Assembly (NCBI GenBank): GCA_903911165.1
Contig: CAIWCQ010000469.1
Span: forward strand, 1 to 6,108
From: an uncultured Actinomycetes bacterium
Lineage (GTDB): Bacteria; Actinomycetota; Actinomycetes; Mycobacteriales; Mycobacteriaceae
Length of the DNA stretch: 6,108 nucleotides
Direction of reading: 5' to 3'
The translations under genes were made by a program, and so were the position numbers. How positions within the stretch are numbered: position 1 is the first letter of the stretch; every line of letters begins with the position of its first letter. The notes under the pieces are model-generated. The model did no database searches, was not told where the DNA came from, and saw only the letters and a program-made list of their open reading frames with translations. Of this stretch, positions 1-6,107 are shown piece after piece.

Positions 1-1
1 C

Positions 2-829
2 AGCTGGGGACCCGTCGACGGCCCGATTGCGTTGTGTCTACACGGATTTCCCGATACCGCCTATGGATTTCGCGCGCTGGCCCCGCATCTGGTGGCCGCT
101 GGCTACCGGGTGATCGCGCCGTTCATGCGCGGCTACGTGCCATCCTCGCTGGCTTCGGATCGCGCCTACCACGTGGGGGCTCTGATGGACGACGCGCTGA
201 TAGTTCGCGCAGCCTGCGGGCCCACCGATGCCGATGTGGTGATCGGCCACGACTGGGGTGCCATCGCAGCGACCGGACTTGCCGCGATGCCCGACAGCCC
301 ATTTCGGCGGGCGGTGGTCATGTCGGTGCCGCCCGCCGCTGCGCTTCGGCCTGTGCGCCGCGGGGTGTTGAAGCTGTTGCCGGCACAGCTGGTCCGCAGT
401 TGGTACATCAGCTATTTCCAGTTGCCCTTCCTGCCCGAGCGGTCCGCATCGTGGGTGGTGCCGCTGCTGTGGCGGCGCTGGTCGCCCGGCTACGACGCGG
501 CCGAGGACCTTCGTCACGTCAGCGCGGCGATCGGGGCACCGGACCGATGGCGCGCGGCGCTCAGTCTTTATCGGGCGACCATCCGCAACTCGACCCCGCC
601 GGCGCGTTACGCCGAACTTCACCGTTGGTGGACCGAGTTGCCGCGAGTGCCGACGCTGTACCTGCACGGCGCCGACGACGGTTGTATGACAGCCGATTTC
701 ACCGCCTTCGTCGCAGCCGCACTGCCGGCCGGCAGTGACGCGGCGGTCGTCGAGCACGCCGGGCACTTCCTGCAACTAGAGAGGCCCGATGAGGTCGGCC
801 GCCGCATTGTTGAGTTCCTCAGAACCTGA
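2..829 (+). CDS. Alpha/beta hydrolase, epoxide hydrolase-like (5' end outside window)
   Basis: Predicted alpha/beta-hydrolase-fold enzyme, probably cytoplasmic. The frame is open to the left edge: codons before position 32 read SWGPVDGPIA and lead straight into LCLHGFPD, so the start lies upstream and the TTG at 32 is internal. Residues here are counted from that TTG. The HGFPD motif (4-8) is the oxyanion-hole loop. The nucleophile elbow is GHDWGA (72-77), with Asp74 in the nucleophile position as in epoxide hydrolases and haloalkane dehalogenases, rather than Ser. The likely acid is Asp216 in HGADDG and the catalytic His is His245 in HAGHFLQLERP. A cap region with aromatic residues (WYISYFQLP; SLYRATI) lies between, as in epoxide hydrolases that use cap tyrosines to activate the epoxide. 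The family assignment is firm. The substrate is unknown, and hydrolysis of an epoxide, ester or other lipid-derived compound is only inferred. It stops 13 bp before the acyltransferase start, suggesting co-transcription. Confidence 0.9.
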   Translation, partial: SWGPVDGPIALCLHGFPDTAYGFRALAPHLVAAGYRVIAPFMRGYVPSSLASDRAYHVGALMDDALIVRAACGPTDADVVIGHDWGAIAATGLAAMPDSPFRRAVVMSVPPAAALRPVRRGVLKLLPAQLVRSWYISYFQLPFLPERSASWVVPLLWRRWSPGYDAAEDLRHVSAAIGAPDRWRAALSLYRATIRNSTPPARYAELHRWWTELPRVPTLYLHGADDGCMTADFTAFVAAALPAGSDAAVVEHAGHFLQLERPDEVGRRIVEFLRT

Positions 830-842
830 CCCCGGCAGGGCG

Positions 843-2102
843 ATGGCTGCGGTCGATGCGCAGATGTTCCTGCTCTCGGCGAAAACTGCCAATGACCAGT
901 TCGGGTTGTTCGCGTTTGACGGTGCCCCCGATGACCTCGATGCTGCTGTGGGGGAGTTGCGGCATCGAGCACGGCAGTGTGCCGATCTGCGTCTGCGGGT
1001 GGCCGACGAGCATCCGTGGCGCTATCCCCGTTGGGTGCCCGGCCCCGTCACGTCTGAACAGTTCATCGTCCACGCCGGTACGGGAGGCGACTGGCAGAGT
1101 TGCCTTGACCGGGTATCGCGGCTACCGCAACAGCAACTCGACGCATCCCAGATGTGTTGGCGGGTGCACGTTTTTCCCGAAGTCACCGACGTTCCCGGGG
1201 CGTCGGCGGCTGCATCCGTGGTGGTGATACAGATAGCCCACGCGCTGGGCGACGGCACCCGATCTGCCGAGCTCGCGGGCGTCCTGCTGGGGCGTCGAGG
1301 GCCGATACGGACAGTGGCCGGCCGGGGCTCGGGGCATTTTGTGTGGCGGGCCGTCGCGGCTGCGCGTGCACACCGCCGCCTAGTTCGCGACACCCGGACC
1401 GGACTACTGGCGCCGCCGACGCCGCCGGTGCCCGCGCTGGGTATCAACTCAGGTTCCCTCGACCCCCCCGTCCTGCGCACGATCGCGGTGGATCGCACCC
1501 AGCTATCGGGGCGCTCCGTGACGGTCACGGCACTGGTGGCCGTTTCCGAGGCGCTGGCCGGTTATCTCAAAGCGCGTGGCGAGGACATCAGCAGTTTAAG
1601 TGCCGAGGTGCCGATGGCCACCGGGGTACGGCTGTCGCCGTTGGCGCACAACAACTTCCGTAACGTCGGTGTCGCCCTTCATCCGGAGTCCGGCCGGGTC
1701 CGGCGGGCGGAGCAGATTCGCGGGCAACTCGACGACCATCGTCGCCGCAGTGAACATCCGGCCGCGAAAGCCTCGGCGGCAGCGTTCGACGCGGTACCGG
1801 CCTGGCTGCTGCGATGGGGCATGAGCAGGTTTGATCCGGCGGCGCGATCGCCGACCGTCACCGGCCACACGGTGGTCTCGAGCATCAACCGCGGTCCGGC
1901 CGACCTGAGCTTCGGCGGCTGCCCAGTGATTCTCACCGCGGGTTACCCGGCGCTGTCGCCGATGATGGCGCTGACCCACGGAGTGCACGGGATCGGTACG
2001 ACGATCGCCGTCAGTGTGCACGCCGACGCGACGGTGATCGATGTCGACGACTACACCGAGAGACTGCACGAGGCTCTGGTCGCGCGGCCACGCGCGCTCT
2101 AG
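843..2102 (+). CDS. WS/DGAT-family acyltransferase with altered HHxxxDG motif
   Basis: Protein of 419 residues resembling the wax ester synthase/diacylglycerol acyltransferase family, whose members transfer an acyl group from acyl-CoA to a long-chain alcohol or diacylglycerol. The N-terminus (MAAVDAQMFLL) resembles the family's conserved start around a PxDAMFLL-like block. The active-site motif appears at 132-138 as AHALGDG, so the second His (133), Asp137 and Gly138 are kept but the first His is Ala. The C-terminal half carries the family-like blocks NNFRNVGVALHP (270-281) and SSINRGPADLSFGG (346-359), and ends in a typical VSVHADATVIDVDDY segment (390-404). At 419 residues it is slightly shorter than the roughly 450-470 usual for the family. 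I chose ATG 843 because homology-like sequence begins there and it follows the hydrolase stop by 13 bp. ATG 789 is an alternative: it adds 18 residues, overlaps the hydrolase by 41 bp and has a GAGAGG upstream (779-784). Acyltransferase activity is likely but not certain, given the motif change. Confidence 0.85.
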   Translation: MAAVDAQMFLLSAKTANDQFGLFAFDGAPDDLDAAVGELRHRARQCADLRLRVADEHPWRYPRWVPGPVTSEQFIVHAGTGGDWQSCLDRVSRLPQQQLDASQMCWRVHVFPEVTDVPGASAAASVVVIQIAHALGDGTRSAELAGVLLGRRGPIRTVAGRGSGHFVWRAVAAARAHRRLVRDTRTGLLAPPTPPVPALGINSGSLDPPVLRTIAVDRTQLSGRSVTVTALVAVSEALAGYLKARGEDISSLSAEVPMATGVRLSPLAHNNFRNVGVALHPESGRVRRAEQIRGQLDDHRRRSEHPAAKASAAAFDAVPAWLLRWGMSRFDPAARSPTVTGHTVVSSINRGPADLSFGGCPVILTAGYPALSPMMALTHGVHGIGTTIAVSVHADATVIDVDDYTERLHEALVARPRAL

Positions 2103-2130
2103 GCTCTGGCCGCGCGGCCACGCGCGCTCT
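2071..2130 (+). repeat. 30-bp perfect-length tandem duplication across a stop codon
   Basis: Two adjacent 30-bp copies, 2071-2100 and 2101-2130, differ at one base (T at 2080, C at 2110). Both are followed by AG, so the TAG stop of the acyltransferase (2100-2102) is recreated at 2130-2132. Gain or loss of a copy therefore leaves the protein C-terminus (ARPRAL) unchanged. Each copy contains a perfect 6-bp inverted repeat, CGCGCG-GCCA-CGCGCG (2081-2096 and 2111-2126). Copy 2 also has the exact 14-bp palindrome TGGCCGCGCGGCCA (2107-2120), which copy 1 lacks because of its T. The second copy fills most of the 40-bp gap before the next gene. Confidence 0.95.
2111..2126 (+). terminator. Possible GC hairpin after the acyltransferase stop
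   Basis: CGCGCG, a GCCA loop, then CGCGCG forms a 6-bp all-GC stem beginning 9 bases after the acyltransferase TAG. An identical stem (2081-2096) lies in the first repeat copy, just inside the coding region. There is no T-tract after either, so a classical intrinsic terminator is not shown. The stem could attenuate transcription, protect the 3' end, or do nothing. It competes with the alternative palindrome at 2107-2120. Confidence 0.25.
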
Positions 2131-2135
2131 AGTCT
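2130..2135 (+). promoter_or_regulatory. Candidate -10 element for a leaderless transcript
   Basis: TAGTCT fits the mycobacterial -10 pattern TANNNT. Its last base is 8 bases before the A of the ATG at 2143, so initiation at the usual distance would fall at about 2142-2143. That would give a leaderless or nearly leaderless mRNA. This agrees with the absence of any Shine-Dalgarno-like sequence before that ATG (TCTTGCCCCC). No clear -35 is visible. The call rests on a short motif only. Confidence 0.35.
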
Positions 2136-2142
2136 TGCCCCC

Positions 2143-3891
2143 ATGGGTTTTCTCAAGCAGGAAGTGCCGGTCATCGATTTCGACGAGTGGAGCAAGGGCA
2201 CCCGCGCGGAGAAGATCCGGCCAATGGCCCGGCATTGGGCCGAGGTGGGCTTTGGCACGCCGGTGGCACTGCACCTCTTCTACGTCGTCAAGATCGGTCT
2301 CTACATCCTCTTCGGGGTGCTTTTCGCGCTGGCCACCAAGGGCATCGACGGTATGGGCAACATCGGTCAGTGGTGGAGCGAGCCGATCGTTTTCCAGAAG
2401 GTCGTGCTCTTCACCATGTTGTTCGAAGTGATTGGCCTCGGCTGCGGCTTCGGTCCGCTCAATAACCGCTTCTTCCCGCCGATGGGGTCGATCATCTACT
2501 GGCTGCGGCCCAACACCATCCGGTTGCCGCCCTGGCCGCGCCGGGTGCCGCTGACCGCAGGAGACAACCGCGAACCGTTCGACGTCGTGCTCTATGCCGC
2601 GCTGCTGATCATGCTGGTGGTCGCGTTGTTCTCCGATGGCACCGGGCCCGATCCCGCCCTGGGCACCTCAGTCGGCCTGCTGCCGGCCTGGCAGTCGTGG
2701 ACGATCCTGGGCCTGCTCGCCGCGGCCGGCCTACGCGACAAGATTCTCTTCCTGGCGGCTCGAGGTGAGGTCTACGCGCCCTTTGTGGCCGCCTTCCTGT
2801 TCGGCGGCGAGAATGTGATCATCGCGGCCAAACTGGCGTGCGTGGTGATCTGGATGGGCGCGGCCACCTCGAAGCTCAACAAACACTTCCCGTTCGTCAT
2901 CTCGACGATGATGTCCAACAGTCCGGTGATCCGGTCCCGGGCGTTGAAACGGAAGTTTTTCGAGAACTTTCCCGATGACCTGCGGCCCGGACGGCTTTCC
3001 CGGGTCGTCGCCCACATCAGCACCGCAATCGAGATGGGCGTGCCACTGGTGCTGCTGTTTTCCGGCGGCGGCCCGGTCACCTACGTGGCCGCGTTCGTGA
3101 TGATCTGCTTTCATCTCGGCATCCTCAGTGCGATCCCGATGGGGGTGCCGCTGGAATGGAACGTCTTCATGATCTTCGCGGTTCTGGCACTGTTCGTCGG
3201 CCATCCAGACGTCGGACTCGGTGATATGACCAACCCATTGCCGATCATTCTGTTCGCGGTGATGGCGGGCATCGTCATCACCGGGAACCTGATGCCGCGC
3301 AAAGTCTCCTTCCTGCCGGGCATGAGGTACTACGCGGGAAACTGGGACACCACGCTGTGGTGCATCAAGGCCTCCGCCGAGGCGAAGATCGCTGCGGGCA
3401 TCATCGCCGTCGCCAACATGCCGGCCGCCCAGTTGGAGAAGTTTTACGGCAGTAAGGAAGCCGCGCAGATCCCGATGTACATGGGGTACGCGTTCCGCGG
3501 ATTCAACACTCACGGCAAGGCACTGTTTACTCTGGCGCACCGGGCGATGGCCCCGCGCAGCGAGGACGAGTACTCGGTTACTGACGGTGAGCGAATTTGC
3601 AGCACGGCGCTGGGTTGGAATTTCGGTGACGGCCACCTGCACAACGAACAACTCATCGCCGCCCTGCAGCGCCGATGCCAGTTCGAACCGGGTGAGGTGC
3701 GGGTGGTGCTGCTCGATGCGCAGCCGATCCACACCCAAACCCAGCGCTACCGCCTCGTCGATGCCGCCACCGGTCAGTTTGAGAGTGGATTCGTCAATGT
3801 CGCCGACATGGTGGTTCGGCAACCCTGGGACGACGACGTTCCGGTACACGTCGACCCGCGCGGCACCGTGGCTGACCGAACGGTTGGTTGA
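2143..3891 (+). CDS. DUF3556-type multi-pass membrane protein, function unknown
   Basis: Protein of 582 residues that I recognise as the actinobacterial DUF3556 family of transmembrane proteins; its biochemical role is not known to me. A short charged N-terminus (1-35) precedes hydrophobic segments at roughly 41-65, 84-103, 146-165, 178-196, 213-242 (interrupted), 297-308, 312-333, 339-353 and 365-383. A hydrophilic C-terminal domain covers about 385-582 (for example GWNFGDGHLHNEQ, 491-503). The loop with SKLNKHFPFV (243-252) and GLRDKILFLAARGE (196-209) loosely recalls HTTM/vitamin K carboxylase-like membrane enzymes, but this is only an impression. ATG 2143 is chosen because recognisable family sequence (MGFLKQEVPVIDFDEW) starts there. 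The longer in-frame start at 2041 would translate the 30-bp repeat into a duplicated RLW-RGHARS peptide and overlap the acyltransferase by 62 bp. Location between lipid genes suggests lipid handling or modification at the membrane, which is inference. Confidence 0.88.
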   Translation: MGFLKQEVPVIDFDEWSKGTRAEKIRPMARHWAEVGFGTPVALHLFYVVKIGLYILFGVLFALATKGIDGMGNIGQWWSEPIVFQKVVLFTMLFEVIGLGCGFGPLNNRFFPPMGSIIYWLRPNTIRLPPWPRRVPLTAGDNREPFDVVLYAALLIMLVVALFSDGTGPDPALGTSVGLLPAWQSWTILGLLAAAGLRDKILFLAARGEVYAPFVAAFLFGGENVIIAAKLACVVIWMGAATSKLNKHFPFVISTMMSNSPVIRSRALKRKFFENFPDDLRPGRLSRVVAHISTAIEMGVPLVLLFSGGGPVTYVAAFVMICFHLGILSAIPMGVPLEWNVFMIFAVLALFVGHPDVGLGDMTNPLPIILFAVMAGIVITGNLMPRKVSFLPGMRYYAGNWDTTLWCIKASAEAKIAAGIIAVANMPAAQLEKFYGSKEAAQIPMYMGYAFRGFNTHGKALFTLAHRAMAPRSEDEYSVTDGERICSTALGWNFGDGHLHNEQLIAALQRRCQFEPGEVRVVLLDAQPIHTQTQRYRLVDAATGQFESGFVNVADMVVRQPWDDDVPVHVDPRGTVADRTVG

Positions 3892-3900
3892 CCCCGGCCG

Positions 3901-3928
3901 TCGACGCACGTGGTCGCGGTGCTATGAA
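3901..3928 (+). promoter_or_regulatory. Weak candidate promoter upstream of the thiolase
   Basis: In the 71-bp gap after the DUF3556 gene, TCGACG (3901-3906; 4 of 6 to TTGACA) is separated by 16 bp from TATGAA (3923-3928; 4 of 6 to TATAAT). Initiation would be near 3935 and leave a leader of about 28 bases containing the ribosome binding site. The gap is longer than the others in this gene row, which makes an internal promoter plausible. The motif match alone is weak. Confidence 0.25.
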
Positions 3929-3949
3929 TCGAAGGACAACCAATCGATG

Positions 3950-3955
3950 AAGGAG
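3950..3955 (+). promoter_or_regulatory. Strong Shine-Dalgarno (AAGGAG) of the thiolase
   Basis: AAGGAG lies 7 bases before the ATG at 3963, close to ideal spacing. It fixes the thiolase start and is the best ribosome binding site in the window, so the thiolase may be translated more strongly than its neighbours. Confidence 0.85.
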
Positions 3956-3962
3956 TATCCCG

Positions 3963-5108
3963 ATGGCGGAAGCGGTAATTGTCGAGGCGGTGCGCGCGCC
4001 GGTCGGCAAGCGCAATGGCGGACTATCCGGGGTGCACCCGGCCGAGCTTTCGGCGCAGGTCCTCAACGGTTTGGCGCAGCGGGCCGGGATCGATCCCGAG
4101 ATCGTCGATGACGTCATTTGGGGCTGTGTCATGCAGGCCGGTGAGCAGGCGCTGGATATCGCGCGCACAGCGGTGCTGACTGCCGGCTGGCCGGAATCAG
4201 TGCCCGGCGTGACCGTCGACCGCCAATGCGGCTCCAGTCAGCAGTCGGTGCACTTCGCCGCCGCCGGAGTGGTGGCCGGACACTACGACGTCGTGGTCGC
4301 CGGTGGCGTGGAATCGATGTCGCGCACCCCGATGGGCGCATCACTGGCCAGCGGCGGTAACCCCTACGCGGCCAACTTCAAGAGCCGCTACGACCGCACC
4401 CCCAACCAGGGGATCGGCGCGGAGATGATGGCCACCAAGTGGGGCCTGACCCGGACGATGCTCGACCAGTTCTCCCTCGACTCGCACGAAAAAGCTGGCA
4501 AGGCACAGGATTCCGGCGCATTCGACGACCAGATTGTCGGCATTAAAGATGCTGACGGCAATGTAGTGCTCAAAGACGAGGGTATCCGTCGCGGCACCAC
4601 GCTTGAGAAGATGGGTCAGCTCAAGCCTGCGTTCTCTGAAGACGGCGTGATCCACGCTGGCAACTCTTCGCAGATTTCCGACGGCTCGGGCGCCCTGCTG
4701 TTCATGTCGGCGGAGAAAGCGAAGTCGCTGGGGCTCAAGCCGATTGCGCGCGTGCATACCGCCTGTCTGGCGGGTGCCGACCCGGTGATGATGCTGTCCG
4801 CGCCGATTCCGGCAACCCAGAAGGTCCTGAAACGGTCCGGCTTGAGCGTCAACGACATCGGTGTGTTCGAGGTCAATGAGGCATTCGCTCCGGTGCCGAT
4901 GGCCTGGCTCAAGGAGATCGGCGCTGACGAGAACAAGCTGAACCCCAACGGCGGCGCCATCGCTCTGGGCCACCCGCTGGGCGGTTCCGGCGCGCGAATC
5001 ATGACGACGATGCTTTATCACATGCGGGACAACGGGATTCGCTACGGCTTGCAGACCATGTGTGAGGGCGGCGGCCAGGCCAACGCGACAATTCTCGAGT
5101 TGCTCTAG
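3963..5108 (+). CDS. Acetyl-CoA acetyltransferase / 3-ketoacyl-CoA thiolase
   Basis: Thiolase of 381 residues. It is expected to cleave 3-ketoacyl-CoA with CoA to acetyl-CoA plus a shortened acyl-CoA, or to run the reverse condensation, in the cytoplasm. All catalytic elements of the family are visible: nucleophilic Cys89 in DRQCGSSQQS, the NEAF motif with Asn305, His337 in GHPLGGSG, and the acid/base Cys367 in CEGGGQ. The N-terminal block VEAVRAPVGKRNGGL and overall length match the family. The VPGVTVDRQCGSSQQ and RYGLQTMCEGGGQAN blocks resemble mycobacterial FadA-type thiolases, including the FadA6-like subgroup, but I cannot assign a specific fadA number. The start follows an AAGGAG site. 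It ends 2 bp before the crotonase, so the two are almost surely one transcript. Substrate chain length or steroid origin cannot be read from sequence. Around codons 190-235 third positions are richer in A/T than elsewhere. Confidence 0.95.
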   Translation: MAEAVIVEAVRAPVGKRNGGLSGVHPAELSAQVLNGLAQRAGIDPEIVDDVIWGCVMQAGEQALDIARTAVLTAGWPESVPGVTVDRQCGSSQQSVHFAAAGVVAGHYDVVVAGGVESMSRTPMGASLASGGNPYAANFKSRYDRTPNQGIGAEMMATKWGLTRTMLDQFSLDSHEKAGKAQDSGAFDDQIVGIKDADGNVVLKDEGIRRGTTLEKMGQLKPAFSEDGVIHAGNSSQISDGSGALLFMSAEKAKSLGLKPIARVHTACLAGADPVMMLSAPIPATQKVLKRSGLSVNDIGVFEVNEAFAPVPMAWLKEIGADENKLNPNGGAIALGHPLGGSGARIMTTMLYHMRDNGIRYGLQTMCEGGGQANATILELL

Positions 5109-5110
5109 AT

Positions 5111-5911
5111 ATGGCAGCATCTGATGCCCCCGGCGCTCTCGCCGAGCGCCGGGGCAACACCCTGATCATCACGATCAACCGCCCAGAGGCGCGCAACGCG
5201 GTGAACCAGGCGGTCAGCATCGGCCTCGGCGACGCGCTCCAGCAGGCGCAGGACGACCCGGAGATCTGGGCGGTGGTCGTCACCGGTGCGGGCGACAAAG
5301 CGTTCTGCGCCGGCGCCGACCTGAAGGCGATCTCCCGCGGGGAGAACATCTTCCATCCCGAACACTCGGAGTGGGGTTTTGCCGGCTTCGTGCAGCACTT
5401 CATCGACAAGCCGGTCATCGCCGCCGTCAATGGCACCGCGCTGGGGGGTGGAACCGAACTGGCTCTTGCCAGCGATCTTGTGGTGGCACAGCGGAGCGCG
5501 ATGTTCGGCCTGCCCGAGGTCAAGCGCGGACTGATTGCGGCGGCCGGTGGGGTTTTCCGCATCGTTGAGCAGTTGCCCCGCAAGATCGCGATGCGCCTGC
5601 TTGTCACCGGGGAGCCGATCACCGCCGACGAGGCACTTCGGTGGGGACTGATCAACGAGGTGGTGCCCGACGGGGAGTCTGTGCTTGACGCCGCGGTCAC
5701 GCTGGCCGAGAAGATCACGGTCAACGCACCCCTGGCGGTTCAGGCCAGCAAGCGGGTGGCCTGTGGTGCCGATGCCGGGACCATCACCGCCGAGCAGGGC
5801 TCCTGGGAGCGTTCCAACCGGGAGATGAGGGTCGTCTTCGGATCGGCAGACGCGATGGAAGGCCCACTGGCCTTCGCCGAGAAGCGACCGCCGGTGTGGA
5901 AGGCCCGCTGA
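5111..5911 (+). CDS. Enoyl-CoA hydratase/isomerase (crotonase) family protein
   Basis: Crotonase-fold protein of 266 residues, a normal length. Family members bind acyl-CoA thioesters, and the common reaction is hydration of trans-2-enoyl-CoA to 3-hydroxyacyl-CoA in beta-oxidation. The first oxyanion-hole segment is FCAGADLKAI (65-74). The second is in ALGGGTELALASD (110-122). Both glutamates used by true hydratases appear to be present: Glu116 in GGGTE and Glu136 in FGLPEVKRG. This favours hydratase chemistry over isomerase or hydrolase variants. The C-terminal block SADAMEGPLAFAEKRPPVW (245-263) is the usual family ending. The ATG lies 2 bp after the thiolase stop with no clear Shine-Dalgarno, so translation is probably coupled to the thiolase. 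Related groups such as carnitinyl-CoA dehydratase-like enzymes cannot be excluded. A dedicated 3-hydroxyacyl-CoA dehydrogenase, needed between this step and the thiolase, is not in the window. Confidence 0.93.
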   Translation: MAASDAPGALAERRGNTLIITINRPEARNAVNQAVSIGLGDALQQAQDDPEIWAVVVTGAGDKAFCAGADLKAISRGENIFHPEHSEWGFAGFVQHFIDKPVIAAVNGTALGGGTELALASDLVVAQRSAMFGLPEVKRGLIAAAGGVFRIVEQLPRKIAMRLLVTGEPITADEALRWGLINEVVPDGESVLDAAVTLAEKITVNAPLAVQASKRVACGADAGTITAEQGSWERSNREMRVVFGSADAMEGPLAFAEKRPPVWKAR

Positions 5912-5916
5912 AGCTC

Positions 5917-5931
5917 GTCCGCCGGGCGGAC
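5917..5931. terminator. Candidate bidirectional hairpin between convergent genes
   Basis: GTCCGCC-G-GGCGGAC is an exact inverted repeat with 7-bp arms; in RNA it would fold as a 6-bp stem with a CGG loop. It starts 5 bases after the crotonase stop and ends at the first base of the opposing gene's stop codon. It has no T-tract on either strand. Mycobacterial terminators often lack one, so a two-way terminator is plausible but unproven. Confidence 0.45.
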
Positions 5932-6107
5932 TAGGCCGCCGGGGTCGCGGCCGTCGTCGGCGCAACCGTCGGCGCCGCCGTCGGCGCAACCGTTGTACTG
6001 GGCGGCGGCGGCGCCGCCGAGGCCGACGGTGCCTCGCTGGCCGGTGCGGCCGAGGTGGTCGGCGGACTCGTGGCAGGGGTTGTTGCCTCGGGGGTCGTTG
6101 CCTCGGG
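5931..6107 (-). CDS. C-terminal Ala/Pro/Thr-rich tail of a convergent gene (partial)
   Basis: Read on the minus strand from the right edge, one frame is open for 58 codons and ends with TAG at 5933-5931. It starts PEATTPEATTPATSPPTTSA and ends TVAPTTAATPAA. About 80% of its third positions are G or C, as expected for coding sequence here. Composition is almost wholly Ala, Pro, Thr and Ser, typical of the disordered tails of mycobacterial exported or cell-wall proteins, which may carry O-mannose. No folded domain is visible, so no function can be given. The main body and start lie beyond the window. The plus strand also has an open Ala/Val/Gly-rich frame here, but it is preceded by a stop at 5932-5934 and has no convincing start, so the minus reading is preferred. 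Confidence 0.6.
   Translation of the reverse strand, partial: PEATTPEATTPATSPPTTSAAPASEAPSASAAPPPPSTTVAPTAAPTVAPTTAATPAA
5955..5990. repeat. Three 12-bp tandem repeats (VAPT-type codons)
   Basis: CGTCGGCGCAAC, CGTCGGCGCCGC and CGTCGGCGCAAC sit head to tail at 5955, 5967 and 5979. On the minus strand they encode four-residue steps of the V/A-A-P-T kind in the Pro/Ala/Thr-rich tail. A unit length that is a multiple of three supports the coding reading and suggests growth by slippage or duplication. Confidence 0.8.

Noticed and set aside
32..34. TTG at 32 as the true start of the hydrolase
   Set aside because: Upstream codons in the same frame continue the typical N-terminal strand of the fold, and the HGFPD loop would otherwise begin only three residues from the N-terminus.
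2041..2142. Longer N-terminus for the DUF3556 protein starting at ATG 2041
   Set aside because: The extra 34 residues come from the other frame of the acyltransferase end and the 30-bp repeat. Recognisable family sequence starts at 2143.
2731..3909. Long open frame on the minus strand opposite the membrane protein
   Set aside because: His/Arg/Asp-rich translation without any domain. It is the usual antisense artefact of GC-rich coding DNA, and the plus frame has clear membrane segments and family sequence.
3888..3928. TTGACC (3888-3893) as a -35 for TATGAA (3923-3928)
   Set aside because: The spacing is 29 bp, far too long for a sigma-70-type promoter. The weaker TCGACG has acceptable spacing and was listed instead.
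5105..5989. 294-codon minus-strand open frame opposite the crotonase
   Set aside because: Starts with an Arg-rich run and lies antisense to a gene with all crotonase motifs. Its first part also conflicts with the better Pro/Ala/Thr-rich frame ending at 5931.
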